In this document: piece after piece, positions 22,194 to 33,652 of the stretch
Position numbering within the stretch: the first letter of the stretch is position 1
Layout of the letters: every line of letters begins with the position of its first letter
Source of the DNA: Sipunculus nudus
Lineage: Eukaryota > Annelida > Sipuncula > Golfingiida > Sipunculidae
NCBI GenBank assembly: GCA_026874595.1
Contig: CM049322.1
Coordinates: forward strand, 49,267,340 to 49,331,339
Direction of reading: 5' to 3'
Length of the DNA: 64,000 nucleotides
Program-made: the position numbers and the translations under genes
Notes under the pieces: generated by a model
What the model was told of the DNA's origin: nothing
The model's database searches: none
Seen by the model: only the letters and a program-made list of their open reading frames with translations

Positions 22194-23700
22194 GATAAGC
22201 TAGTTAACCTGTCTGGGTTTGATGATGATAAGGGTGTGGGAAAAAAATGATACATTAGGTAAAAGAAACATTTTAACCTTTTAGGTACTTTTAGGTATAT
22301 ACAGTTTGAAGACCGTATCTTGCACCTTTATTAAATGCCTGCAGGTTAAAAAAGTGAGTTTTTAGTTGGCATAACTATTGTATCACCTAATCAACATTTG
22401 CTAAGCTGCCTACTCTAAGACTACACAGGGTTTATGATCCTAGCCCTTACGGTTATGATTTGTGCCTTGCTAACAGCTGGACGGCCAGATAGAAGGATGA
22501 TGGAAAATGACTCATCGCTATCTAGCTAATCTGACTTTTGTTCTGGTCCCCCTAAACACCCAAAACACTGGTGTTTTGGGTACCTGTAAGGAAACACATA
22601 CTTAATTTTAAATCTGAAGCCAAAACAAAATATCTATATATTATATATCTCTGCAATATTGTGCCATAAATTTATGACATAAAAAACAACAAGTTTTGTG
22701 CCGTGGTCGGTTCAATGGCGGATTCAGCAGCCATTTATGCCAGCTATGAGGCTGCCCCCTAGTGGCACAAGTCGGAATCAAGCAGAGCACTTATATTTTA
22801 CAAAGTAGTGGCACAATTCTGCATTGACCTATGCAACAGATAATAATTCATTAACTGATATATCAGTGTTTTGCTTCAAACTCGAATTTAAAAGGGTGTT
22901 TCATGGTGTTTTGTCACACTTACCCAAAACACTGGTGTTTTGGGTTTTCAGGCAGACCCAGCGTTTTTTTATTCCCAGAAGAGTTGGGCCTGGGGCAGGT
23001 GCGCGCGTAATTCTGCAGTCATGCCGAGGATTTTTTCATTGACTGAAAGCATATCCAGCAGCCAGTGTGGGCGGGTTTGGGCACCGATTCTGTAATAGTA
23101 TATAAATATAATCGCTCCCTAAATCCTGTCATTACTGAATGAAGCACGTTTTATCACAGTTCAGACGTACACAGTGAGCGACGTAGCAATTTATTACTAC
23201 ACGTGTCTCACGGACTACATACGTCTTGCAGCCCGCGTGCTGTCGTGTCGTGGTTACCGCCATACATTACGTTGAGTCAACAGTACACATACCTCGGCAA
23301 TCAGAACTAAATATGGTAATTTTACACGTGAGAAAAGAAAACGTGCATTTAAATCTTCATCTCAATTACTTACTTTTGGCGTTGCCGGTGGTTTTCTTGT
23401 CTATATAACAGCGTCTAGTTGTGTGTTCAAAAACTGTAACACTTTGTTCAAGTCTGTTTCCTGTTCATATCTCAGATACCCAAAACATACCAAAAACAGG
23501 TCAAGGTTTATATAGACTGTTCCCGTGTTCTATTACGTGAAGGAGGCGAGAATAGGGAGAGGGCAGGGAACCAGTCTACAGTTTATACTCCTACCCGTTT
23601 CGTACCCAGTTTGATTCGCAACATGGACTAGTCATATCGTACGAATACAGACTTGCAATCTCGGGTGAGAGAGAGCAGCTGAACTGTAGCCTGAACAAAA
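22194..23700. other. Non-coding stretch with two identical 22-bp palindromes
   Basis: CCCAAAACAC-tg-GTGTTTTGGG occurs at 22559-22580 and again at 22923-22944, with different flanks. No gene is supported. Confidence 0.5.
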
Positions 23701-23867
23701 GGGGAGTACTTGTATATATAATGTATACATTTTTAAAAAATGTTTATGTACCATCACTCGTATACCCAGTCAACCATATTTTTTTTAAATTATATATTTG
23801 ATTTATTTTCTCAGGCTATCAACAAATAGATAAATGATTAATTAAATGGCTGATAAATAAACACGTA

Positions 23868-23926
23868 ATAATAATAATAATAAAATAAATAATAATAATA
23901 ATAATAATTAAAATAATAATAACAGT
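23868..23926 (+). repeat. (TAA)n microsatellite
   Basis: About 18 imperfect TAA units in AT-rich DNA. Confidence 0.9.
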
Positions 23927-24752
23927 AATTTTATCATTGTTGTATATACAGATATATCACTATGTGTTAATATTTGATAAGCTGATAATTATAATGATAT
24001 TGTGGATATGATAAATAAATACTGATATGCACATTATTATATATACATATAAGTTATATTAATATGAATTTTTTTATTGGTTTTAATTAACTACATGCAC
24101 GCCTCCTTTCATTGTATAGATCCTGGTGGTCTTCTACTAATACTTTTATACATGTAATGATTTACATGCGTGATGTACAAAAATGTAAGTGCTTCTATAT
24201 AAATTATCAATTATATAATAGTCACTTCATAAGATTGAATCTTTAAACCTTAATCTCGAGGGTTATTTTTCAATTTAAAGAATATATATTAAGAATAAAT
24301 AAATATGCGCATTTTTTCTACAATTATTCAGTAAAATAATATAATGCATATATGTACATTTTAGATGGGTGCCACAATCTATCTCAACTTAAAGGCAATA
24401 GTAACAGCAATAGTATTGTATAAATATACTGCTGTAGAACCTCAGCCCTGGATGTCAAATATGGGTAAAAAAAGAATACTATATTTCAGCTTGACTATCA
24501 GGTTCTTATACACAAAAACAGCATCTAGTAGAGGCTTGGATGAGTCCGCAGTCAATGAAACTGAGTCAATCGGTTTTTTTTTTTTTTTTTTTGGTAGTTT
24601 TCCCACAACTGTATGCGTTGACTGCGCATGAAATGCAGCCTACGTATAATATTTGTTTCCGTATAATTAAGTGAGTACATGCTGGTATATACCCAGTCAG
24701 AATTACTCTATGCCTTATAACTTTTTGAGTAAATACCTAATTCTATTTTTAT

Positions 24753-25144
24753 TAGTGTTGGGACCGATGATCGATTCTAAAGGCCTTTAATCGATGATCG
24801 GTCGATTGTGCATTGCCATAATCAATTACAGAGTTTTTTCACAAATTTATGTGAACAAACTTTAGAGCAAACAGTGAGTAATATATTCACACCTGAGTGT
24901 GCTCAATAAACATTTTGGCTATAGCGTTATTACATATATTAGCCATTTTGTAGTCCTTTTTATCAATTGAGAGGATATGTCCAGGTCTGTATTTGATCAG
25001 AAATCTTCCAGAAGTCAACCAATTTTTACTGATACCATAAAATTATTAAATTACAACTGATTCCCAACACTTCTATAAGCGACCATCGTTTGCTGATATG
25101 CTTTCGATGATGGATTATGATGAAAGTGGTGACTCCCAACACTA
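24753..25144. mobile_element. hAT-like MITE (TAGTGTTGGGA ends)
   Basis: The left end is TAGTGTTGGGACC; the right end, reversed, is TAGTGTTGGGAGTC. Interior GATCGAT-rich inverted segments are present. I cannot see a clear target duplication. A second CCCAACACT at 25061 may be an internal end. Confidence 0.55.
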
Positions 25145-25450
25145 CTGTATATATTTATAATTACAGGTAATTACATGCCTGACCCTTTAATCTAAATAAA
25201 TTAATATGTAAAGTTTTTTTTGATAATTTAAAAGTCAGCTATATTGCTAATGTTCCAAAACACCCTTTGAAAAAAAAATGAACGTATGCAGATATTAAGC
25301 ATGCCAAATAAATTGTTATGATTTAATGGCTGTTCGGCCCGGGAGGGGGGGGGGGTATTATAACTCCATCCCTGACGTGGTATGCCAGTCGGCAAACTGT
25401 TAGTCACGATATACACAATATAGTAGATAGAACAAAACTGAATATAACCG

Positions 25451-25491
<41 letters not shown>
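25451..25491 (+). repeat. (TA)n microsatellite
   Basis: About 20 TA units. Open frames of alternating Tyr/Ile over it are not genes. Confidence 0.95.
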
Positions 25492-25495
<4 letters not shown>

Positions 25496-26199
25496 CACAT
25501 AGTATATCTGGTATACATTATTGTCACGGAATATGGTATTCGATGGACAAACCTGACAAGTTGCTGGGACAAGTTACAGCTACCAGAGTCGTTCAAAGGT
25601 CAAGTGTGTAACCCTAAACCTGGTACAGGCCAGGCATGTATTCAGTCACATTTATCAACTAGACATTATGATATATTCTCATCTCTGGCCAGAGTGTGTG
25701 CAGAGCACAGCAAACATACTAAGTTATTTAAAGTGAAATCTCTAGGCCTACTATTATCAGTGTATGTTTCTATAATAACAGTCACATTAAGACATAGTGA
25801 CGTTACACGTATATGCCAAAATGGACATGCTTTTCACCCTATTCCTATGACTAATAAAACGGGGCAGATTTTCATATCGGACCTTTTTAACTGAAGACAA
25901 TCCTTTGAAACTTTTAAAAGAGTGGGTCAGAAAACGCTGATACCCACGCACGCATGCAGGTTGTTTCTTTTATTTATATTAATGTGTTCATAACATATGG
26001 GGGGCCCGCAAAAATAATTCAAATACATTCAACAAAGACCTCTTCCAGAGTTTTTAAAAGGGCGTATTGTAGCTAGTGATTTTTCAAAGTCCACACATTT
26101 TTAACCATGCAACAACCTTCAGTTACATGTTTTGTTTTTTTTTTAATTTTCGACTTTGGCGAAAGTACCATGTTTGCAAATAGACTGTAAATAAACAAA

Positions 26200-26268
<69 letters not shown>
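26200..26268 (+). repeat. (TA)n microsatellite left of the ribozyme palindrome
   Basis: About 33 TA units; the palindrome starts 3 bp later, and another TA/TTTA tract lies at 26497-26520. Confidence 0.95.
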
Positions 26269-26269
<1 letters not shown>

Positions 26270-26297
26270 TTAACTCTGAAGAAAAACAACACTGTTA

Positions 26298-26345
26298 ATT
26301 CACAACAGACTGTTTCACGGGATGCGACCCGATCATCAGGTGAAT
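26298..26345 (-). ncRNA. Type I hammerhead ribozyme motif, minus strand
   Basis: Exact mirror copy of the motif at 26359-26406 in the left arm, with the same core and stems. The predicted cleavage is next to position 26304. Confidence 0.8.
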
Positions 26346-26358
26346 GTGGTCTAACCAC

Positions 26359-26406
26359 ATTCACCTGATGATCGGGTCGCATCCCGTGAAACAGTCTGTT
26401 GTGAAT
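26359..26406 (+). ncRNA. Type I hammerhead ribozyme motif, plus strand
   Basis: The core strings are in order: CTGATGA at 26365-26371, GAAA at 26388-26391. Stem I is ATTCAC/GTGAAT (6 bp). Stem II is CGGG-6 nt-CCCG. Stem III is ACA-GTC-TGT (3 bp with a 3-nt loop). The predicted cleavage is after position 26400. A short stem III is typical of metazoan retroelement hammerheads, which act better as dimers. One caveat: the first stem II position would be U-U instead of the usual G-C. Activity is not shown by sequence. Confidence 0.8.
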
Positions 26407-26437
26407 TAACAGTGTTGTTTTTCTTCAGAGTTATACC

Positions 26438-26466
26438 GCTCTGGCCTAGCTTGTAGGCCATAGAGC
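26438..26466 (+). repeat. Stable hairpin just outside the ribozyme palindrome
   Basis: GCTCT+GGCCTA, a GCTTG loop, then TAGGCC+AT bulge+AGAGC: 11 base pairs. Probably part of the same retroelement terminal repeat. Confidence 0.7.
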
Positions 26467-26993
26467 ACTTTACATCGGAGGGTAACACTACCTTCTATAT
26501 ATTTATTTATATATATATATCATCCACAGAAGCATTATAAGAACCGTTATTAGCATGCAGTGCATACATTTCATTCATATGTATACGTAGAGTAATCCGG
26601 AAATCATATAAATTCTTCATATGAGGCAAGTAAACAGTTTTGTTGTTATCCCTGTTTGGATAGAAGATCGTGTACTATGCTGTCATAAAATGACCATGTG
26701 CTCTGGACAACTGACATGTTTGTAAGCTAAGCAAAATCCATTATTCCTTTAAAATTAGGTTTAGGAATAACTCAAAAATTTTGTGATTCATTGCTCACCC
26801 AAATGAATATCAAGACTGATAAATTACTTTTCTATACTTATAAATGAGTAAAGCTGGTATTTAATTATGCATGTATATATTTGATATTACACATGTAATT
26901 TTTATATTCAGAACAGAAAATTATCTCAGTTAAGTGGAAATTTTGATATTAAGTCAAGTAGATGTCTCAGAACTGACACATATTCTAAATTAT

Positions 26994-27137
26994 GATTAAT
27001 TATGGCAGTTGGTTTAGGTGAAGTTCAAATGTAATCTTGTATGCTTAAAGAATAGATGAAACTGTGATTAATTATGGTAGTTGGTTTAGGTGAGTTCAAA
27101 TGTAAACTTGTCTGCTTGAAGAATAGATGAAACCAAA
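26994..27137 (+). repeat. Tandem duplication, period 72 bp
   Basis: The segment starting GATTAATTATGG.AGTTGGTT repeats at 26994 and 27066 with a few differences. Confidence 0.85.
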
Positions 27138-27304
27138 GAAGCTGATAACATTTGTTTGTTAGCTTTTTCTTCACTAAAATATTTTAAATGATCTTGTACA
27201 TTATGTGTTTTGTGCCCTTCAAAATGGGTTATCTGGAATAAATGTTTACTGTATTATCTAATTTAAGATGATAAAAATCAAGCTAGCCTAAGATTAGATT
27301 AGGA

Positions 27305-27678
27305 TTCTGATCTGGAAAGGCCCAGTTTAAAATCAGTCCACCAAGGCATTGTAATCTTGACTGGCCCAGATTAAAATTTTGATCTGGGCTGGCCCAGTTT
27401 AAAATTAGTCAAGGACAGGATTGTAAACTTAACCAGCCCAGATCAAAATTCTAATCTGGGCCAGCCCAGTTTTAAATCATTCCAGACCAGATTTAAATCC
27501 TGAAGTCTTCACCACATGATTTTAATCTGGACCGGCCAAGATCAAAATTTTAATCTGGGCTGGCCCAGTTTAAAACTGGTCTGGCCCAGATTAGAATTTT
27601 GATCTGGGCCGGACCAAATCAAAATTTTGATCTGGGCTGGCCAAGTTTTAAGTTGGGCCAGATTCTAATCTGGGCCTC

Positions 27679-27680
<2 letters not shown>
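27305..27680. repeat. Palindromic GATCTGGGC/GGCCCAG repeat cluster
   Basis: (G/A)ATCTGGGC(T/C)GGCCCAG-type units occur about eight times, in both orientations, separated by AAAATTTT-type AT-rich spacers. Many local inverted repeats result. Confidence 0.75.

Positions 27681-27681
<1 letters not shown>

Positions 27682-27742
<61 letters not shown>
27682..27742 (+). repeat. (TA)n microsatellite
   Basis: About 30 TA units. Confidence 0.95.
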
Positions 27743-27743
<1 letters not shown>

Positions 27744-27834
27744 CATATACATATAAATACACCCTAAAAACTATTCCTTCCAATAAAATTGCCAGTAAAA
27801 AATATATATACCTCTTCATTATTTTAGAGATTCC

Positions 27835-27862
27835 AGAGAGAGAGAGGGAGAGAGAGAGAGAG
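27835..27862 (+). repeat. (GA)n microsatellite
   Basis: About 14 GA units, interrupted once. Confidence 0.9.
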
Positions 27863-27888
27863 CGTATGTGCGTCTGTGAGAGTCTGAG

Positions 27889-27892
<4 letters not shown>

Positions 27893-27958
<66 letters not shown>

Positions 27959-27960
27959 AT
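27893..27960 (+). repeat. (TA)n microsatellite
   Basis: About 33 TA units, interrupted by AA. Confidence 0.95.
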
Positions 27961-27973
27961 AAATAGCACGTTA

Positions 27974-28053
27974 AACTGTTGCATTCAACTGTGAGTCTTT
28001 CTGACTGACAAATAAACTGTTTGCATTCAACTGTGAGTCTTTCTGACTGACAG
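27974..28053 (+). repeat. Tandem duplication, period ~44 bp
   Basis: GCATTCAACTGTGAGTCTTT repeats, followed by CTGACTGACA, in two adjacent copies. Confidence 0.85.
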
Positions 28054-28431
28054 ATAGACAGACAAAGAATGTTACATGCAAGTCGTTCCAAATCATAAAA
28101 ATGCTCCACTCTGATCCCCTGCACAAGCTGTGAAAGCACTGGACAATGGCTTAGCTATACTGGACACAGGCTTAGCTATGCAAGCACAGATTTTTTGCTG
28201 TCCAGGACCTGAGTTCAGGCAGGAGAGTGCTGGACACCAATGACACAGCAGGGTGATCACTTGATTAGATAATAATGAGGTGTGGCTAATTACCAGATGT
28301 CTTCAGGGAGTAAACAGGGTAGATTCTGCCAGGCAAACCATGGATGTGAGTGCTTGGCCTTTAAGCGGATTAGATATGTAGTTATATGATTTTAATGAGG
28401 AATACGTGTAGGCCTATAAATTTAAACTTAC

Positions 28432-28601
28432 CTCATTTAACTGCACATGCATGGACTGCTCAGCCTTGCTCAACTGATGCCCAAGCAACATGTGGCCCCG
28501 GGTCTTTCCGCCAGCTAGGAGACCAGTGACCACACGCTGAGTGGTGATGGATGAATGGGTCAGCCTGTCACTTTGCCCGTGTATAAGGATCTGCATGTCT
28601 T
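28432..28601 (-). CDS. Clean internal coding exon of an unidentified gene
   Basis: The acceptor is strong (CACATTCCCTAACAG) and the donor is consensus (AATGAG|GTAAGT). The 170 nt hold two leading bases plus 56 codons, ending in phase 0. The protein includes MQILIHGQSDRLTHSSITTQ, RVVTGLLAGGKTRGHMLLGH and QLSKAEQSMHVQLNE. Third positions are G/C-rich compared with flanking DNA. I do not recognise the family. Partner exons were not found next to it. The chain at 17.9-3.3 kb is on the same strand and could be downstream, but the phases show at least one exon is missing between. A decayed copy lies at 58.07-58.44 kb. Confidence 0.65.
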
Positions 28602-28944
28602 CTGTTAGGGAATGTGATGGTCTTCCATAGCTTGTCAGATTTTTGAAAATGATTGTAGCCTATAATCACTGACTAAAAGAAAAACGCCTTTTTAAAATTT
28701 ATTTACTATAAATCTTTTTTTTTCATGATAAAAGTATCATATCCCGTGCAGTTAACGTACTATAAACGTAATATTCAGCTTATGATTATGTAAAGATAGA
28801 TCACATAAAACATCGTATTAACATAAAACATCGTATATAAAGCAATTATACTATTAAATTATGTCGGACGTTATTTTGAATAATGTTTCGTCTCTTTGCC
28901 TTTTCTACAGGCACTATCAGGTCCATGTCAAGGCCCAGATCCCG

Positions 28945-28973
28945 TTCTGGACTAATCGGCGATTGGTCCAGAA
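28945..28973. repeat. 29-bp near-perfect palindrome
   Basis: TTCTGGACTAATCG-g-CGATTGGTCCAGAA has one mismatch in 14 pairs. Confidence 0.8.
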
Positions 28974-31129
28974 TAAATCTCGATCGGGATTTAGGCTGGA
29001 TCAATCGCCGAGGGGTCGATTTGGGGTTCTGAATAGCTCGCATTCATTATGTATTTAGATTTAACATTAAGATATCGCATAAAAATCATAGCATGCGGTT
29101 AAAGCCACTAAATTTTGTTAAGTATTCTAGGTATACATTTCTTTGCTGTTTTTCTATACTGCACCTTTATTTCCATACGCGTGTGAGTGGACGGTAACCT
29201 CACAACGACATCAAAGTGTGGTCATAATATGATATCATAACATGAACGCAATATATGCTCATCAAGAGCTGACTGTTCTGAGCACCAAGTGTGAGTTTTG
29301 TATGACCTCACTGTGATCTCCCCGTTAGTTCACGTCTCGACAGGGTTATAACCTCTGCTCTGTTGGACTTGTATATGCAGTATATGTATAAAGGCCTATA
29401 ATAATTATTAAAGATATTTAAATGAATGTAATATTCACTCAGGCCGATATATATAGTCGGCTGATCACAAGTATAAGTATGCATTATGAACATGTATTTC
29501 AAAACATCGTGCACCCGTCAGTTACTGAGTTATACCAGGGACTTTCTCTGTCAATTAACTATAAGGAAACCACTACTAACCATGCCATGGCATTTGAATG
29601 AATAAGAGAATTTATTTATATGAGAAGATAGTATATTCTTCTCATTAAAAGGTCAAAGCTTGATTTGAAGATGATATTACTTGGCACTCTATAGGCCTAT
29701 GTGATAAAATAACCTGTGGTGTCACGTCCCAAGGAATTGTCCAGAAAATTTAAAAGTATACATTTAACAAGTTTGAATCAAATATTTCATTTTCTATTGC
29801 CGGAATATGATAAATCTAAAAAATTCCAACGGAAACTTCGTCATCAAATATAAGATCAGTTTCTTAGTTGTATAATCTGAGACAAAACAAATACACTTTT
29901 CTGTCGCTACAGAACATTTATTGTCATTCGTCACCAAAAGATGTCGCTAGTGTAAAGGGGACAGCCTTTTCCCCTTCTCCTCCAGAGCTCTCTCCGTCAT
30001 GCTTCAATATCAATTCTGCGAACATTCCGGGATTACTTTCTTTTAACCCAGGTCCATCATAATGGGGTCAAAGTGCACCCCTCATTACACGTGCCTTTGT
30101 TTTCAGCTGGTGACTGAATGACCAAGGAATATGCTTTATTTAAAAGGGAACGTTCGAAATATCATAAATCAAAGAAAATTCTTGGTACCGTAATATACCC
30201 CCTACTGGCCTGATTTAATCAGACTCAAAATTATATTAGGCCTGCTCATATATTGTGATCTAGAGTTCCAATAATATACTATAAGCCGTAACTGGTTTAT
30301 ACACCAGTCATAGATAAACATTGCCTCCGTAATCAGTGGGAACAAATGTTCCAGTTCCCCTTTGGCCAGTTTAAGCAAAATGTAATAAAATTTTGTCAGT
30401 CGCGTGTCATCGCGTACAAGACACCTCGACGGGTATTCAAGTGATGATGCGACGATGTTCTTTCCTGTCCCCGCTAAGCTCGTGACGTTGATATGGTTCT
30501 AGTGAAAATGCAAGTGACTGTTTCAAAATAATGAGAACATGAGTTCAATTTTAGTTGTCATCGAAACAATGGAACACGTCAGCCTACGAATATTGATCGT
30601 GCCACCCTCTTTATTGTTTTGTTAAAGCACGTGTCATAAATTTGGTTGGATGGCAAGATATATTGTTTGATCGTCTAATTTGACCTGTACAAGCATACGA
30701 GGAAATAGTTTTGTGAAGTATCAACTGACAGGGCAACCTAGGTAATAGAAACGTCATTTAAGAAAATATGACACACATAAAAAAATTAAAACTTTTGTTA
30801 GATTCTATTAAATCATGCCTACATCCGTAGAGATGTAATGTGAGCTCTGGTGAAGAATGCCATTTTACATGCACAGTTACTGTAAAAAGAAAGGAAAACA
30901 TTGATTTTGTTTCTAAAAAAAATGATGCTTATTTTGCACCAAGTGAAGTGTATGTAAGAACAACAGCAAAGTCACGAATCCAAGACTTTTTGCAGAGAAC
31001 CCGCTATTCTGAGGCTTTAAGCCTTATGGTAGTTCACGTTTACTGACTTTGCATTAATCTCAATAACTTATAGTAATTCACTTAACTGACTTTTCTTTTA
31101 TCTCAATATTTCATGTAAAACTCCCAATT
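28974..31129. other. Non-coding stretch
   Basis: No gene or repeat that I can support; somewhat richer in CpG between 29.1 and 30.6 kb. Confidence 0.35.
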
Positions 31130-32085
31130 CATTAACAACAGGTGAAGTCTGGAGTAAGTTAAGGCCAACTGATGCGTTATCCAAGGTCTTTTTCATGTCA
31201 ATTACCAACAGAACAAATTTGCCTTATATATGCATTTGAAAAAACAAACCGCCTAAGCTCTAGTAGATTTCTGATTTTAAGCAGCCATTCCCAGGGCAGT
31301 CGTTTGCAAAGAGCAAGTCTATCAGTAAGCACCGTTTCCTTCACATTGGTAATGACCTGTAGTCTTCATTAGCATGTAGACTTCTATAGCTTTCCAGCCA
31401 CCCTGGACTTTCTATCCTCGTCTGTGATTTGTTTTACATAGTGAATAAAGTGCAGTGCGAATATGTAGCCCTGCTTGAAGCAATTTTTCACCGAGATACC
31501 TTTATATGCCGTGGTCTAGCATTCGTTTACGGAGGAAAATCTCCCTGGACACCATATTTTAGTTGTCCTCGTAACCGTCAGTATTTAAACTTTAATAATA
31601 TCCTCGAATGTGGCGCAAAGATCAAAGTCCAGCTTTGTAAATTTATCCTATGTCATGTTAACAGTCCAACTACTTTTTCGGGAGCCTTTTGTGTCTGCGA
31701 CAACTTCCCTTTCAACAGATGCTTAATCAGACGATTCAGTTGGATTCTCCTGACATGGATAGTTGTGGGATACGTATTTTTTTATCTCGTCTTTGGCGGT
31801 TGCCCTTCCTTATATGGAGTAATACAATTGATGCGTCTCTGGATTCTAAGGAATGATTCTCTGGTTCCAGCGTCACTAGGATTACAAGACTATTTCTCCT
31901 GTAGATCTCTACTGGTGTGGGATCTTGTCCTGGGGCTTTGACACAAGACATATGAATGGTGACCTTCAGGACTTTCAGGTCTCTTCTGATGGGTATCTAT
32001 GCATCTGTGGCTGCGTTGATCACCTGGATCTGCCTGTCCGTTGCTTCATCATTCCTGCTTAATGGGAGGTTGAGTACGGATTTTA
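31130..32085 (-). pseudogene. Decayed LINE (non-LTR retrotransposon) reverse transcriptase
   Basis: Read on the minus strand through several stops and frameshifts, the order of RT landmarks is kept. NDEATDRQIQVINAATDA precedes SCVKAPGQDPTPVEIYRR (family form GKAPG.D..P.EIY). SIVLLHIRKGNRQRRD follows (family form IV.LYK.KG.R..C.N.RGI), then an LNRLIKHLLKGKLSQTQ block. At 31295-31316 comes LLFANDC, where the catalytic FADD has become FAND. The loss of catalytic residues and the many breaks show a dead copy. Both ends of the element are missing. The LINE clade is not assigned. Confidence 0.7.
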
Positions 32086-33570
32086 ATGTTAAGCCGATTC
32101 ATGTATAATATTGGAACGCACTGGGTTCAATATATTGGAATCCAAGATGACTGATAACCATGCATTTGTACCGAGGGCTGCATAAAATGGCTTTCAATCA
32201 TTTCAGAATAAGCATACATCTAATTATTATCTTCTTTTTTTTTGTTCATCTTTGTCTTGCCTCTTTGACAGTTTGCTTTGCACAGCTCTTCATTTGCAAA
32301 TGAATACAAACTATCTGGTAAACTGGGCCAGTCGGTGCAGTGGTTAAGACTTAACAATTCCTCCCACTGAATCAAACTTGCTCTTGCTGTCACGCAAACG
32401 CTCCTCGCGGCAAATCATAAAACTAATTTACAGCTCTCTGCTCGACTTGTTTCATCGACGGTCAGCGCAACACACCATCGCCTCATTGAACTAAGATTTA
32501 CAAAAATTTTATTCCACACCTTCGTGGTTCTTTCAGTCATCGTCTTTTGCGCTTCTACGATGTAATATCCCGATTAAATCGGTCTAAATCTGATAAGACC
32601 ACTGTCGGATCCAGGAGGTATGTTTGCGAGGATGGGGGCAGGCCCTGAAAGCCAGGGATAAGAGGGCTACCTAATGCCCCTTTTACACACAAACTGTTTT
32701 CAAACCGATTTAGACAAAGCGGTTTGTCCAAAAAATGGTGGGAATCCGTGTTGTGCGTTCACATGTGGGAAATGTGGCAAACTCCTACAGCTAAAAATAT
32801 GGGATAACAGAAACCCAGAAAACAGTATCTAGGTAAAATGGGATCATGTGTATAGTGGAATATAAGGGAACCTTATAGACACTCATTTTAGAAAGTTTCA
32901 GTACAAAATATTTAATAACTACCTTAATCTCAATGATCAGCTGTATGAGTGGAATGTAAATTTGTTTTGGACAAAGAGGAAACATACTTCATTTATTACT
33001 GGACTGTATGGTTACTAAGAATTTTATCTGAAAATAACATCCTAGTTACAGAATTTTATTGTGAATTTACTCCCAATTTCACAATCTTTAATCATATATG
33101 GTATCATACCATAAACAGTATGCTAATTAATCAATTTTTTTCCAGCTCTTCAAATATGGCTTAAGACAGAGAGGGCTATATTTCAGCTTTGTTTACTGAA
33201 TTTAAAACAAAATTAATGGACCTTCAAAGTGATGAAACACACATAGCTAATAAACATGCATTAAAAAATGCATGATCAAAAATGGAGTGAAAGGAAATAT
33301 ATCAGTAAAAATCTTACTTTTGTTTGTGAGTACAGGCACATTATTTATGGCCTGAAGATGAGAAACATAATGCAATATAATGTATACCTTCAGCTGTGTG
33401 TATGTATTTGTAATCGATGGTTTGTTTGTTTGACATTACAAAATCCTCTATGATGATAAACCAAAGGAATTGTTAAGGTTATAAGGAATGTCTGAGGCGA
33501 TAAAAAAAGGGAGAACCATTATCTGTTTTTTCTTAGTGCAAACTCCTCTGCAACGTTTGTAATATCCACT
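32086..33570. other. Non-coding stretch
   Basis: A GGATCCAGGAGG motif near 32610 resembles a TIR element end. No gene is supported. Confidence 0.35.
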
Positions 33571-33571
33571 G

Positions 33572-33574
<3 letters not shown>

Positions 33575-33650
<76 letters not shown>
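33575..33650 (+). repeat. (TA)n microsatellite
   Basis: Two TA runs separated by TG. Confidence 0.95.

Positions 33651-33652
<2 letters not shown>

Larger units (their letters stand above)
26271..26433. repeat. Perfect palindrome: two 80-bp arms, 3-bp spacer
   Basis: The left arm at 26271-26350 and the right arm at 26354-26433 are exact reverse complements, with spacer CTA at 26351-26353. Each arm contains one hammerhead-ribozyme motif pointing away from the centre. Flanking (TA)n tracts and ribozyme content fit inverted long terminal repeats of a Penelope-like element or a retrozyme. No reverse transcriptase is present nearby. Confidence 0.95.

Noticed and set aside
24365-24631. 88-codon open frame ending in a poly-Phe run
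   Set aside because: The Phe run comes from a poly-T tract; no family features or splice support.
27599-27994. Long Tyr-Ile repeat open frames (also at 25.2-25.6, 33.4-33.7, 59.9-60.2 kb and in the array)
   Set aside because: They are translations of (TA)n microsatellites.
31429-31941. 170-codon plus-strand open frame as a membrane protein
   Set aside because: It is antisense to recognisable LINE reverse-transcriptase remnants.
32325-32370. tRNA-like A box (GGTGCAGTGGTTAAG)
   Set aside because: No B box or cloverleaf downstream.
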